64,000 nucleotides of DNA from Methanobacterium formicicum DSM 3637 (GCF_000302455.1 NZ_AMPO01000010.1:66712-130711), one strand, 5' to 3'; positions 25,010 to 37,261 are shown, counted from the stretch's first letter. Numbers and translations: made by a program. Notes: generated from the sequence alone by a model not told the origin.

Positions 25010-25186
25010 ATGGTAAAACTAAAAGGATTTGACGATATAGAACTTGAAAAAGAAAAAATTATGAATATTGGAAGTATAGCCCGAATTAACCAGGTCATAG
25101 ACATACTTGGGGAGTTAGAACCTACTGATGAAATAACAGAGTGTATTGAAATACTGGAAGAAGTAAAAAAGATAGAAGGGTGGTAA
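25010..25186 (+). CDS. Small helical protein, unknown
   Basis: From the ATG at 25010 (after GAGGG) the protein has 58 residues, MVKLKGFDDIELEKEK..., with two amphipathic helices (SIARINQVIDILGEL and TECIEILEEVKKIEGW). An in-frame ATG 12 codons upstream has no ribosome binding site. Not recognised; the composition resembles small regulatory or antitoxin-like proteins but nothing in the neighbourhood supports that. Confidence 0.5.
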   Translation: MVKLKGFDDIELEKEKIMNIGSIARINQVIDILGELEPTDEITECIEILEEVKKIEGW

Positions 25187-25313
25187 CAATTTAATTAAAT
25201 TGTAACAAACTTATCATCCAACTATTAACCACTAATATTAAACTATGGTGTGTACAGGGTCTTCCTATTTTGAAAGTTAGTAGGTAGTCATTCTTTTTAA
25301 TATTAATAGTAAA

Positions 25314-25387
25314 TGTGACGTCCAGGATTTGAACCCGGATTGCAGGCTTGGGAAGCCCAAGTCTTAACCAGGCTGGACTAAAGTCGC
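25314..25387 (-). tRNA. tRNA-Gly (CCC), acceptor stem with two mismatches
   Basis: The minus strand gives a D arm (GTC/GAC), anticodon stem TGGGC/GCCTG around TTCCCAA (anticodon CCC) and T arm CCGGG/CCTGG with TTCAAAT. The acceptor strands GCGACTT and ACGTCAC pair at only five of seven positions, with C2-A71 and T6-C67 opposed. No CCA is encoded. It is either a decaying gene, a sequence error, or repaired after transcription. Confidence 0.8.
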
Positions 25388-25426
25388 TAATGATGATTTT
25401 CGGTTATTATTTATTATTCTTGTTAG

Positions 25427-25499
25427 TGCTCCGTAGGGGATTCGAACCCCTGTAATCGGATCGAGAGTCCGATAGGATTGCCGACTACCTCAACGGAGC
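25427..25499 (-). tRNA. tRNA-Glu (CTC)
   Basis: The minus strand folds perfectly: acceptor GCTCCGT/ACGGAGC, D arm AGG/CCT, anticodon stem TCGGA/TCCGA around CTCTCGA (anticodon CTC), T arm AGGGG/CCCCT with TTCGAAT, discriminator A. No CCA is encoded. It lies 39 bases upstream of tRNA-Gly and both are probably one transcript; TATA-like TTTAATATCTATAAA is at 25527-25541. Confidence 0.95.
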
Positions 25500-25580
25500 T
25501 TTACAAATCTATTGTTATAATTGGCTTTAATATCTATAAACCTTTCGGAGGGCAAATTATAGATTATAACTGGTAAACCA

Positions 25581-26291
25581 TTACCTTTTCTCTTCCAATC
25601 TTCTTATAGCCTCATCAAAGAGTATCATTGACTTTTCCAGAATCAAATTAATGGTATAATTACATTTGTAACGTATATTAATGATATTTTTTGCTTTACC
25701 ATTGGATTCAATGAGTACAAGAGGATAACTCCTGCAGACCTGTGGCCTGGAGTCGTAGATCTCACATTTATGGGTCTCTTTATCCATGAATTTACACGGT
25801 CTGATATCTTTGAGTTCGAAGTGTTCGGGGTAGAGTTTATTGTGGATGATTCCATTCTCCAGTTCAGGGTTGAAGGTTAACAGCAGGTTGAGTTCATCCT
25901 TGTGTATGAAAATGGATTCAGATTCCTTGCAGCATCTTCCACAAATGAGACACCATTCTTGATGTTCCTTGGCCAACTCATAATTTGATGGGCCACCCAT
26001 TGCATCTAAACTGATGATGTCTGCCAACTGAATTATTTCTTTAAGGTCCCCTTTACTGACCCCTAATTTTTTGTACTTTTTAACCGATCTTTTCTTTTTC
26101 AATCGATTGAAGACCGCTTTCTCCAGGAGTTCAACCTCTTCAGTGGTATTCATTCCACCTTCATCCGACTCCAGAGACTTTTCTCTGAGGGTTTCAAACA
26201 GTTCTTTATCAATAAGGAGATCTCTTAACATTGGCAGGCGCTCACTTTGTTTGTTAAATTGTAAATCAAGATATAAACTCTGATTACTCAA
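25581..26291 (-). CDS. YkgJ-family cysteine-cluster protein
   Basis: A 236-residue cytosolic protein. The first 120 residues are helical and charged with no known domain. The second half has the zinc/iron-chelating YkgJ signature: CLICGRCCKESE, then CKFMDKETHKCEIYDSRPQVCRSYP. Related proteins are thought to bind Fe-S or zinc, and some relatives act on flagellin or metal handling, but no function is settled. It is downstream of no clear partner and is separated from the tRNAs by 82 bases. Confidence 0.8.
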   Translation of the reverse strand: MSNQSLYLDLQFNKQSERLPMLRDLLIDKELFETLREKSLESDEGGMNTTEEVELLEKAVFNRLKKKRSVKKYKKLGVSKGDLKEIIQLADIISLDAMGGPSNYELAKEHQEWCLICGRCCKESESIFIHKDELNLLLTFNPELENGIIHNKLYPEHFELKDIRPCKFMDKETHKCEIYDSRPQVCRSYPLVLIESNGKAKNIINIRYKCNYTINLILEKSMILFDEAIRRLEEKR

Positions 26292-26510
26292 TTCATCAAA
26301 ACTAATTCATTGGATAATATGGTTTGATGATTTAAATAATTAATTCTAATATTAAAATTTATTTTAAGTGTTAAATCACTTAAGACCATTAAATCAGGAT
26401 AATTCAGCCCATAAGTTCTTTATTAAAATATTTTTAATGATTTTTTTTGAATAATTCATTTGATCATCACCTTTAAATATCACTTTTACTTTAAATAAAA
26501 ATAGGATATA

Positions 26511-26522
26511 TAGACTGGTCAT
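26511..26522. promoter_or_regulatory. TetR-type operator at its own promoter
   Basis: TAGACTGGTCAT at 26511-26522 overlaps TATA-like GGATATATAG. It is a one-arm-diverged copy of the perfect palindrome TAGACCGGTCTA found before the MFS gene, so autoregulation is likely. Confidence 0.7.
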
Positions 26523-26558
26523 TATAATTAGTGACTGATTATTAATGGTTTTGTTATT

Positions 26559-27149
26559 ATGGATGAAGAAATAGGTACAAGGGACAGAATTATTAACGCT
26601 GCTACGCGTCTTTTCCAGCTGCAGGGTTATCATGCCACAGGTTTAAATCAGATTTTAAGGGAAAGCAATGCTCCTAAAGGTTCTTTGTATTATTATTTTC
26701 CCAAGGGAAAAGAAGAACTTGCTTTAGAATGCATAAATTTGACCAATGTTTTTGTTGAAAAAACAATTAGGGATGGTCTGGCAGAAATTGATGATCCTGC
26801 TGAATCCATCAAAAAATCCATTGAAAAGATTGTAGACAATTCAAATTCTGAAATAGACGATAAACATTCCATTAAAAGTACTAAAAAAGTTTCTGTTAAT
26901 TTAATTGCATTGGAAACCTATGCAAATAATGAAACATTAAGAAAAGCATGTGAATCTGCTTACAATGCATGGCAAAAGGTTTACACTGAGAAGTTGGTGG
27001 AAGGTGGTTTCAACCAGGAAAAGGCAGAGACCTTGGGAATGGTTATTCAATCCATGGTTGAAGGGGCCATAATCATGTCTTTAACCACAAATAGTGATGC
27101 ACCTATTCAGAAGATTGCCGAACAGATTCCCATTGTACTAAAACATTAA
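26559..27149 (+). CDS. TetR-family repressor
   Basis: A 196-residue regulator: an N-terminal TetR helix-turn-helix at about residues 8-52 (RIINAATRLFQLQGYHATGL, SNAPKGSLYYYFPKGKEEL) resembling the LmrA/YxaF group, followed by an all-helical ligand-binding domain. No ribosome binding site is seen before the ATG and the TATA box is about 45 bases upstream, so the message has a very short leader. An MFS drug-exporter gene follows 358 bases downstream, and both promoters carry the same TAGACC/GGTCTA word, so this protein should repress itself and the pump until a toxic ligand binds. Confidence 0.93.
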   Translation: MDEEIGTRDRIINAATRLFQLQGYHATGLNQILRESNAPKGSLYYYFPKGKEELALECINLTNVFVEKTIRDGLAEIDDPAESIKKSIEKIVDNSNSEIDDKHSIKSTKKVSVNLIALETYANNETLRKACESAYNAWQKVYTEKLVEGGFNQEKAETLGMVIQSMVEGAIIMSLTTNSDAPIQKIAEQIPIVLKH

Positions 27150-27298
27150 AAATCCTTTTTAATGGATTATTGGGAAGTTTATCTACGAGATTATGGGTAA
27201 ATCTTCTATTAAACCATTTAATTAAACCATTTTAAAAATTCTTCTTACCTAATCCTTAAAACTCTCCTTTAAATCAAATTTTTAAAAACATTATTATA

Positions 27299-27310
27299 TA
27301 GACCGGTCTA
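27299..27310. promoter_or_regulatory. Palindromic TetR operator before the MFS exporter
   Basis: TAGACCGGTCTA is a perfect 12-base palindrome directly after the TATA-like TTATTATATA. It is about 198 bases before the MFS start codon, implying a leader of roughly 170-180 bases. Confidence 0.75.
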
Positions 27311-27363
27311 TTATTATGTCCATATTTGTATCAAAAAATTTCTAAATATTGGGGTTTTCTTCG

Positions 27364-27398
27364 TTAGGCTCATTAACCCGCTGAATTAGGCTCATTAA
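27364..27398. repeat. 13-base direct repeat in the MFS leader
   Basis: TTAGGCTCATTAA at 27364-27376 and 27386-27398 (22-base period) lies in the presumed 5' untranslated leader of the MFS gene. Significance unknown. Confidence 0.5.
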
Positions 27399-27507
27399 TA
27401 CGAGAAATTTTATACTAAACCAGTTTGTGCAATAGAATTTTATCCAAAATTTATCATGTTATGTTGTTCGCCGTAAAAGATCTATTTAATTCTTCAGGAG
27501 TACTCAA

Positions 27508-28950
27508 ATGTCATCAATTCAAAATGAAAACTACACTATTAATAAAATTAAACCCTGTAAAAGTACCACCAACCGAATCTTAATTCTGCTGCTGGTTGGT
27601 GGGTTCATGTCAATGCTAAATGAAACTGCATTAAACATCGCTTTTCCACATATAATGGGACAGTTTAATATTTCCGCTGGAACTGTGCAGTGGTTAACTA
27701 CAGTTTATGTTTATGTTTCGGGTATTGTATTTCTTATCAGTGCATTTCTCATTGAACGGTTTTCCACCAGAAAATTATTCACAGCTTCAATGGGATTTTT
27801 GATTGCAGGAACAATTGTGGCCTGTTTTTCAACAAACTTTCCAATTCTGTTTGTTGGACGGGTTATACAGGCAATTGGAACCGGTATACTGGTACCCCTA
27901 ATATTTAACACCGTGCTTATTTTGATACCCCCTGAAAAAAGAGGTGCAACAATGGGAATGGTGACACTGGTGGTAATGTTCGCCCCGACAATAGCACCGG
28001 TGCTCATGGGTTTCCTCATGGGATATATGGATTGGCACTGGTTTTTCGTAATGGTACTGGTCTTTTTCGTTGCCATAGCAATTGCTGGAATAGCATTCTT
28101 AAAGAATGTAACAGAAGTAGGTCATCCTAAACTAGATCTTCTATCGGTCATACTTGCTGCAATTGGATTTGGAGGAGTGGTAATTAGTTTAAGTGGTATG
28201 GGAGAAAATGGATTAAGTCCAAACGTGTCAATCCCTTTAATTGTGGGTATGGTTAGCTTAATACTATTTGCAATTCGCCAGTTAACCATGAAAGAACCTA
28301 TGCTGGACCTGCGCACGTTTAAATATCCTTCATTCACCATAGGAATTGTAATTACCATGGTTAATGTTATGGTAATATTTGCAATGGTGGTTATACTGCC
28401 CATTTACTTGCAGAGTGCCCTTGGAGTCACATCATTTATTGCCAGTCTTATCCTGCTACCTGGAAGTATTTTGAATAGTATTTTATCACTTGTATCGGGT
28501 CGTATCTATGATGGGCATGGTCCTAAGATTGTGATCAGCTCTGGACTTGCTATCATGTGTATTTCCATGGTGATGCTTTCATTCCTTTCAGTATCAACAC
28601 TCCTCATGGTAATTGTACTAATACTGGTTTGTTTTTTCATAGGAACCAGCCTGGTAATGGCACCCAACCAGACACACACCCTGGGAACCCTCCCTCCCAA
28701 GTACTATGCTTCGGGTTCAGCTATAATGACTGCTCTACAGCAGATGGGTGGTGCAATTGGTTCTGCTCTATTTGTAAGCTTCATGTCCTTTGGACAGAAC
28801 AGTTACCTTCAGAATCTGACCAATCCAACTGCCGCACAACAGGTCCAGGCCCTGGTATCTGGAGTGGATTTTGCATATTTAATAGCTGCAGTAGTATTAG
28901 GAGTGGTTTTTATTCTATCACTATTCTTAAAACGTGAAAACCCTGCATAA
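27508..28950 (+). CDS. MFS drug exporter, DHA2 (EmrB/QacA) type
   Basis: A 480-residue integral membrane antiporter with about 14 predicted membrane segments. The DHA2 motif near the first helix (MLNETALNIAFPHI), the VGRVIQAIGTGILVPL motif in helix four region and APTIAPVLMGFLMGYMDWHW are visible. It should export cationic or amphiphilic compounds using the proton or sodium gradient. CAGGAG precedes the ATG. The TetR-type gene just upstream and the shared operator mark it as an inducible efflux unit of bacterial style, probably acquired by transfer (inference). Confidence 0.92.
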   Translation: MSSIQNENYTINKIKPCKSTTNRILILLLVGGFMSMLNETALNIAFPHIMGQFNISAGTVQWLTTVYVYVSGIVFLISAFLIERFSTRKLFTASMGFLIAGTIVACFSTNFPILFVGRVIQAIGTGILVPLIFNTVLILIPPEKRGATMGMVTLVVMFAPTIAPVLMGFLMGYMDWHWFFVMVLVFFVAIAIAGIAFLKNVTEVGHPKLDLLSVILAAIGFGGVVISLSGMGENGLSPNVSIPLIVGMVSLILFAIRQLTMKEPMLDLRTFKYPSFTIGIVITMVNVMVIFAMVVILPIYLQSALGVTSFIASLILLPGSILNSILSLVSGRIYDGHGPKIVISSGLAIMCISMVMLSFLSVSTLLMVIVLILVCFFIGTSLVMAPNQTHTLGTLPPKYYASGSAIMTALQQMGGAIGSALFVSFMSFGQNSYLQNLTNPTAAQQVQALVSGVDFAYLIAAVVLGVVFILSLFLKRENPA

Positions 28951-30055
<1,105 letters not shown>

Positions 30056-30191
30056 AATTTCCCTTTAAACTTTCATACTAATGTAAAGAATTAAATTAGA
30101 ATTAGAATTATTTTTTGTAATAAGTGTTGTTATTTTGTAATAAACATTGTTTAAAGAACTGCAGAAGTTTAAAAGAAAGTATATGGGGTGT

Positions 30192-31073
30192 TTACCAACC
30201 CCTTTCCTGTAACCTTTCATTTTCAGGTATTTCGCTTATTTCCAGTCCAGGCATGGCACTTCCCAGGTCCCGGCTGACTTCTGCAATGACTTCTGCGTTT
30301 TTAAAATTGTGAGTGGCTTCTACAATAGCGTTGGCAACTAGTTCTGGTTTTTCTGATTTGAAGATACCACTGCCCACGAATACTCCATCTGACCCTAGCT
30401 GCATCATTAGGGCTGCATCGGCTGGGGTGGCTATTCCACCTGCTGCGAAGTTGACGACTGGTACTCTTCCCTGTTTTTGTGTTTCTTTAACCAGTTCGAG
30501 AGGTGCTTCCAGTTCCCGGGCAACACTCCACAGTTCTTCTTCGGTTTTATTGGCAAGTTCGCGGATGGTTCCCTGAATCACCCTCATATGCCTCACAGCT
30601 TCAACCACGTTACCGGTACCCGCTTCTCCTTTGGTCCTGATCATGGCTGCTCCCTCATCAATCCTCCGGAGTGCTTCACCCAGGTTCCGGGCTCCGCATA
30701 CAAATGGTATGGTGAACTGTTTTTTGTCTATGTGGTATTTTTCATCGGCTGGGGTTAAGACTTCACTTTCATCGATCATGTCCACTCCCAGGGTTTCCAG
30801 AACCTGTGCTTCCACAAAGTGACCGATTCTGGCCTTGGCCATCACTGGTATGCTCACGGCATCGATGATCTCCAGGACCTTGGACGGATCTGCCATCCTG
30901 GCCACTCCACCGGCAGCCCTGATATCTGCAGGGACCTTTTCCAGTGCCATAACTGATACTGCACCTGCTTCTTCAGCAATGGCAGCTTGTTCAGCGTTAA
31001 CAACATCCATAATAACTCCGCCTTTGGTCATCTTGGCGAAACCTTTCTTCAGTACTTCAGTTCCATGTAACAT
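30192..31073 (-). CDS. pdxS: Pyridoxal 5'-phosphate synthase, PdxS subunit
   Basis: PdxS builds PLP from ribose 5-phosphate, glyceraldehyde 3-phosphate and ammonia supplied by PdxT. The 293-residue TIM-barrel protein is highly conserved: MDVVNAEQAAIAEEAGA, the Schiff-base lysine K80 in VMAKARIGH, a second catalytic lysine in MIRTKGEAGTGN and FAAGGIATPADAA. ATAGGAG precedes the ATG. pdxT is not adjacent. Its presence suits the many PLP enzymes in the window (CysK, two IscS, the sulfhydrylase and cystathionine enzyme), but no shared operator is seen. Confidence 0.97.
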   Translation of the reverse strand: MLHGTEVLKKGFAKMTKGGVIMDVVNAEQAAIAEEAGAVSVMALEKVPADIRAAGGVARMADPSKVLEIIDAVSIPVMAKARIGHFVEAQVLETLGVDMIDESEVLTPADEKYHIDKKQFTIPFVCGARNLGEALRRIDEGAAMIRTKGEAGTGNVVEAVRHMRVIQGTIRELANKTEEELWSVARELEAPLELVKETQKQGRVPVVNFAAGGIATPADAALMMQLGSDGVFVGSGIFKSEKPELVANAIVEATHNFKNAEVIAEVSRDLGSAMPGLEISEIPENERLQERGW

Positions 31074-31423
31074 TCTTAAATTCTCCTATATTTGTTTTAA
31101 ATTTCATTTATTTATCTTAAATTTAGTTTTATATTAGATATAAACGTGTTTTCAAATAAATATATTGTTTATTAAGTTTATTTAGATATTTATCCGTGAT
31201 CTCATGTTATTTGTGAAATTTTTTATTTAAATTACCTTACTAATATTATCTATGAAACATTTTAATCCAGATCTGCTTAAACAGGACATGTTTTAAAAAA
31301 GATAAATGAGTTGAAAATAAGAAATAAAATAGGATTACTTAGTTATTCATCTTATTTGCAATATATTTGAACTTTATGCCATATATTGAAAATTAGGGTA
31401 TTAAAAATTCAAGAATCTTGACT
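31074..31423. other. Intergenic region, no gene seen
   Basis: 350 AT-rich bases holding the minus-strand pdxS promoter (TATA-like TTATATTAGATATAAA near 31128-31143) and no convincing coding frame. Confidence 0.4.
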
Positions 31424-31897
<474 letters not shown>

Positions 31898-32095
31898 GAA
31901 GATCACTTAAATAGGATTTATATATCGACCTTAAGATTTAATCTTGTGTTATTAAAGCTTTATTACTAAGATTTCAACGAATCTATTAGATTATCCCTTA
32001 AAAATTATAAATTATCCTTTAAAAAATGGTTTATGGATTTATCTATCCACTGGCCCATTTTTAACATTTAAAAATATTTTGATATTTATCAATAA

Positions 32096-32923
<828 letters not shown>

Positions 32924-32993
32924 TTTTCTTCCTCCTAGTTATAATTTCACTTTTAAACTCCCTGCGGAAGTGGGAACTTCAACAAGACCATCT

Positions 32994-33021
32994 TTAACAA
33001 TTGTTATATAACTATAGTTAC
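32994..33021. promoter_or_regulatory. Two abutting palindromic operators upstream of thi4
   Basis: TTAACAATTGTTAT (32994-33007) and ATAACTATAGTTAC (33008-33021) touch; their junction GTTATATAAC (33003-33012) is the likely TATA box of thi4. Confidence 0.75.
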
Positions 33022-33159
33022 TTATAAAAATTGCGCCCAGTTTTGAAATTAATAACTCAGTTGGAATAACTCAGTAGGATTAATCAGTTGGAAAATTGTA
33101 AAAAAATATTAAATCGTAAAAATCAGCAGGAATGATTTTTAAAAACCATTCAAGATAAA

Positions 33160-34314
33160 TCATTTTTTAAGTAATTTAATACCTGCAATGGCTTTATCAA
33201 ACTCATCCTCAGCATCAATTTTTTCAAGTGTCTCCAGCACCAGTGGTAATTCTGCATTAGTTTCAGGATGCCTGGGGGCAGCCAAACAGCCACTATCTGG
33301 GAGTATGGATATATCAAAGGTACCGATCTTTTTTGCAATATTTTCAATCTCCACCTTATCCAGCCCAATAAGTGGACTTAAAACTGGCATGGAAGTTGAG
33401 TAACGTGTTGCCAGGATATTGGGCAGGGTTTGAGATGCAACCTGACCCATACTGCTTCCATCGACAATGGCCAGGGCGTTTTCTTCACGGGCGATCTTCT
33501 CGGCAATCTGGTACATTCCACTCTTACACAGTACACAGGTCATCCTTTCTGGAGCTTCATCCTTACACTTTTGCAGATATTCTCCATAGTCAACCTGGTA
33601 AAGTTTCAGTTTTGAACCAGCAGAGTATTCTTTCAATTTTTCGTGCATTTTCAGGATTTTTTCGTTGGAACCAGATGTGAATGGATGGTTGTTAAAGTTC
33701 ACCATGGTAACACTACAACCACGCTTCATCATTAAAAAAGTGGCAACTGGTGAGTCTATGCCCCCAGAAACGAGTGCTATGACTTTTCCCTGTGTTCCCA
33801 TGGGTAAGCCGCCCAGTCCCTGTATTTTCTCATGGAATACATAGGTTTTATCATCCCTTACTTCTACATATAATCTGAAATCGGGGTTTGAAAGGTCAAC
33901 TTTGGATTCGGTTACTCCATACACCACTGAACCCGCATAAGCTGCCATTTCCTGACTGGAGAAGTCATGTTTGCCCACCCTTCTACACTTAACTGCAAAT
34001 GAATCATCTGATGAAAAGGCCCCTCGGGCTACCAGTTCCCTGGTGTAAGTGTCGATCAACTCCTTTATAGAGTCATGATCAGTATGGGTGACTGCCGCTG
34101 GGCTGTATGAAACTATACCCACAATTTTCTGGAGGGATTCGAGGGTTTTATCCAGATCCTGGGGATAAATGAAGATCCTGCCCTGTTTTATCTCTATCTT
34201 GTCTTTGATAACAGTTTTAATATTTTCTATGAGCTTTCGCTCGAATCGTCCTCTAACCTTCGGGCTTTTAACTCCAATTTCCCCGTAACGAACTATTATT
34301 AATTTCTCCAGCAT
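33160..34314 (-). CDS. thiI: tRNA 4-thiouridine synthetase ThiI, no rhodanese domain
   Basis: ThiI adenylates and thiolates U8 of tRNA. The 384-residue protein has an N-terminal ferredoxin-like/THUMP part (residues 1-165) and a PP-loop ATPase with ALVSGGIDSPVA at 180-191. There is no C-terminal rhodanese domain; instead C260 and C263 form CVLC, matching the CxxC that is required in Methanococcus ThiI. Downstream GSSMGQVASQT is typical. In methanogens sulfide or a persulfide is thought to be the sulfur source. It follows the E1-like gene by 47 bases and probably shares its transcript. Confidence 0.95.
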   Translation of the reverse strand: MLEKLIIVRYGEIGVKSPKVRGRFERKLIENIKTVIKDKIEIKQGRIFIYPQDLDKTLESLQKIVGIVSYSPAAVTHTDHDSIKELIDTYTRELVARGAFSSDDSFAVKCRRVGKHDFSSQEMAAYAGSVVYGVTESKVDLSNPDFRLYVEVRDDKTYVFHEKIQGLGGLPMGTQGKVIALVSGGIDSPVATFLMMKRGCSVTMVNFNNHPFTSGSNEKILKMHEKLKEYSAGSKLKLYQVDYGEYLQKCKDEAPERMTCVLCKSGMYQIAEKIAREENALAIVDGSSMGQVASQTLPNILATRYSTSMPVLSPLIGLDKVEIENIAKKIGTFDISILPDSGCLAAPRHPETNAELPLVLETLEKIDAEDEFDKAIAGIKLLKK

Positions 34315-34361
34315 CTTTAAACTCCTTAAAATTAAAAAATTTAATAGTTAGGTCTTAAGAC

Positions 34362-35084
<723 letters not shown>

Positions 35085-35136
35085 GTTACATCCCCATATT
35101 ATATTTTTTTCATTTTTTAACCGTTAGTTTTATTTT

Positions 35137-35331
35137 TTAACCGCCGAACACTACTTTAATCACGGTTATCTCATCTTCATTGGTTAAGAGCTGGTCTTCA
35201 TGGATTATGGTATCATCCTTTTTAACCACCACCTCCATGGAGTTAATTTCAAGCTCCTTGAGAACCTCTTTAACCGAAGATGAGTCAATTTCCAGTTCCT
35301 TTGTTGGTTCGTCTTTGATATTTACTTTCAT
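35137..35331 (-). CDS. Small ThiS/MoaD-like sulfur carrier ending in Gly-Gly
   Basis: A 64-residue beta-grasp protein, MKVNIKDEPTKELEI..., with SSVKEVLKELEIN as the helix, VVVKKDDTII and the C-terminal VIKVVFGG. Thiocarboxylation of the last glycine by the E1-like enzyme encoded next would make it a sulfur donor for thiamin, tRNA thiolation or an archaeal SAMP-like modifier. A GGTGATTAA site precedes the ATG. It leads a probable three-gene unit with the E1-like gene and thiI. Confidence 0.88.
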   Translation of the reverse strand: MKVNIKDEPTKELEIDSSSVKEVLKELEINSMEVVVKKDDTIIHEDQLLTNEDEITVIKVVFGG

Positions 35332-35550
35332 TTAATCACCGACCAATACTTTATTTGGTCGTATTTTAAACTAACATTATTTGATAATTTTTTGCAATGA
35401 ATTTTACCATGTTCTGTCAATTTAATTAAATCTAATCCTTTTGAACTATTCTATTTTCACTGTGAGATTATTTTAATTCAAATCACATTTTAAACACCTC
35501 TTATCCATTTTTAGTTAATTTTCAATTGATATGGAATCAGAATATGAAAG

Positions 35551-36684
35551 TTATCCTGCTGCAAAACCTTTATCCAAATCTTCAATCAGATCATCAACAT
35601 CTTCCAGGCCCACTGATAGGCGTATGAGATCGTCTGTTATCCCCGCATATTCCCTTGCCTGGGGGGTCATTGAGGCATGGCTCATTGTGGCAGCGTGTTC
35701 CACCAGGGAATCTGCTCCTCCCAGGGATTCAGCCAGAGAAAATAATTCCAAACCATGGAGAAATGTTCCAACATCTGACTTGAGTTTAAATGAAACCACT
35801 CCCCCGTATCCGGTCATCTGTTTTCTGGCTATTTCATGGCCAGGATGACTTGGTAGGCCCGGGTAGTAAACCTCCTTAACCTGAGGATGATCCTGTAAGT
35901 ACTCGGCTATGGCCATGGCATTACTGGCGTGTCTTTCCATTCGGAGGGGTAATGTTTTTATACCACGCAGAACCAGCCATGAATCAAATGGCGCGGCATT
36001 AGTCCCCATTCCATTGAGGATGAAATGAATGTCCTCAGCCAGTTTATCGGTGGTGGTTACAATGGCCCCACCAATCACATCACTGTGACCGTTAAGATAC
36101 TTGGTGGTGGAATGAACCACCAGATCAATACCAAAATCTATTGGTTTCAGGAAGTAAGGACTGGCAAAGGTGTTATCCGCCACAGTGAGTAGCTCGTTTT
36201 CACGAGCAATCTTGGAAACCAGTTCCAGGTCAGTTATATTCAGGAGTGGATTGGAAGGTGTTTCCACCCATATCATTTTGGTGTTGGGTTTTACTGCATC
36301 CTGGATTTTTTCTTCATCATTGAGTCGTATGAAGGTAAATTCAATTCCGAAACGGGTCATTATCTGTTCAAACAGTCGATGTGAACCTCCGTAGAGATCA
36401 TCACAGCTTATTACATGATCACCTGCACTTAAAAGGTGTATGGCGCTGGCAACCGCAGACATTCCACTGGAAAATGCGAAACCCTGGTTACCTCCTTCAA
36501 GGGCAGCTATTGTATCTTCAAGTACGTTTCTTGTGGGGTTGCTGGTCCGGGTGTAGTCATGTTCTTTGGGTTTCTGGTATCCATCAAACACAAATGTTGA
36601 GGTTTGACATATTGGGGTTGATATTGCCCCGGTTGCTTCATCAGGTCTTCTGCCTGAATGTATAGATTTGGTATTAAATCTCAT
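35551..36684 (-). CDS. Cystathionine gamma-synthase/gamma-lyase-type PLP enzyme
   Basis: A 377-residue PLP enzyme of the Cys/Met metabolism family. TKSIHSGRRPDEATGA and ICQTSTFVF start it, the PLP lysine is in VVHSTTKYLNGHSDV, and SLGGADSLVEHAATMSHASM closes it. Family members either join cysteine and an activated homoserine to cystathionine or cleave cystathionine; sequence inspection cannot separate these. With MetX and CysK present, forward transsulfuration is possible, and a lyase would allow cysteine from homocysteine. AAAGGAG precedes the ATG. Abutting operators lie 138-165 bases upstream and are shared with a divergent small gene. Confidence 0.93.
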   Translation of the reverse strand: MRFNTKSIHSGRRPDEATGAISTPICQTSTFVFDGYQKPKEHDYTRTSNPTRNVLEDTIAALEGGNQGFAFSSGMSAVASAIHLLSAGDHVISCDDLYGGSHRLFEQIMTRFGIEFTFIRLNDEEKIQDAVKPNTKMIWVETPSNPLLNITDLELVSKIARENELLTVADNTFASPYFLKPIDFGIDLVVHSTTKYLNGHSDVIGGAIVTTTDKLAEDIHFILNGMGTNAAPFDSWLVLRGIKTLPLRMERHASNAMAIAEYLQDHPQVKEVYYPGLPSHPGHEIARKQMTGYGGVVSFKLKSDVGTFLHGLELFSLAESLGGADSLVEHAATMSHASMTPQAREYAGITDDLIRLSVGLEDVDDLIEDLDKGFAAG

Positions 36685-36821
36685 TATTTTTTCTCCTTTA
36701 AACTGTTAAGTTGCATATTTTGTCTAATGATAAATTTAAGTTGAATAAAATTGGATTTAGGCTATTTATTCCATTTTTCGGATGCATTTTTCATTTAATG
36801 AAATGTTTAACACCACTTATC

Positions 36822-36849
36822 ATAACGATAGTTATATAACAATTGTTAT
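36822..36849. promoter_or_regulatory. Two abutting operators in a divergent promoter
   Basis: ATAACGATAGTTAT (36822-36835) and the perfect ATAACAATTGTTAT (36836-36849) touch, with junction GTTATATAAC at 36831-36840. They lie between the cystathionine enzyme gene (minus) and a small unknown gene (plus). A second TATA-like CTTATATAAG follows at 36852-36861. Confidence 0.75.
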
Positions 36850-36937
36850 ATCTTATATAAGTTACGGTGAAGGGACCTATGATTATAATTACCGAGAATT
36901 TAAAAGAAATTATTAACTTAAAATGGGGGTAATTAAA

Positions 36938-37261
36938 TTGAACCTTATTACCAGTTATAATGATTTAAAATTTTCCATACGCTGTGTTGATGTCTGGAAA
37001 AAACTCAAACCATCCTCCGATGAAATTTTTGAAGCTCTCAATTACCATGTAAATAGAAGTAAAAACTCAGATGACATTTCTAGACTAAGTTCTATCAGCC
37101 TTCAGGAATATCTTGAACTGTTGATGGATGTTATTCAGGAAGAATCAGGGATATGGTTTTTCTATGTGGATATTGCAGGAGTACTGTTTGACCATGTGCA
37201 GGATAAAAAAATATTCATTTATCAGACTGAAAATGGATACTGTGTTATTTTTGAAAAATAG
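36938..37261 (+). CDS. Small unknown protein divergent from the cystathionine enzyme
   Basis: The TTG at 36938, seven to eight bases after GGGGG, gives 107 residues; the ATG at 36923 lies inside that ribosome binding site and is less likely. The protein begins LNLITSYNDLKFSIR, has a charged helical middle (LQEYLELLMDVIQEE) and a beta-rich end (IWFFYVDIAGVLFDH, GYCVIFEK). Not recognised. Sharing the sulfur-type operators makes a link to sulfur metabolism likely. One Cys near each end could matter. Confidence 0.65.
   Translation: MNLITSYNDLKFSIRCVDVWKKLKPSSDEIFEALNYHVNRSKNSDDISRLSSISLQEYLELLMDVIQEESGIWFFYVDIAGVLFDHVQDKKIFIYQTENGYCVIFEK

Noticed and set aside
26507..28950. Mobile element carrying the TetR/MFS pair
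   Set aside because: No transposase, integrase, terminal inverted repeats or target duplication could be seen; transfer is suggested only by gene type.
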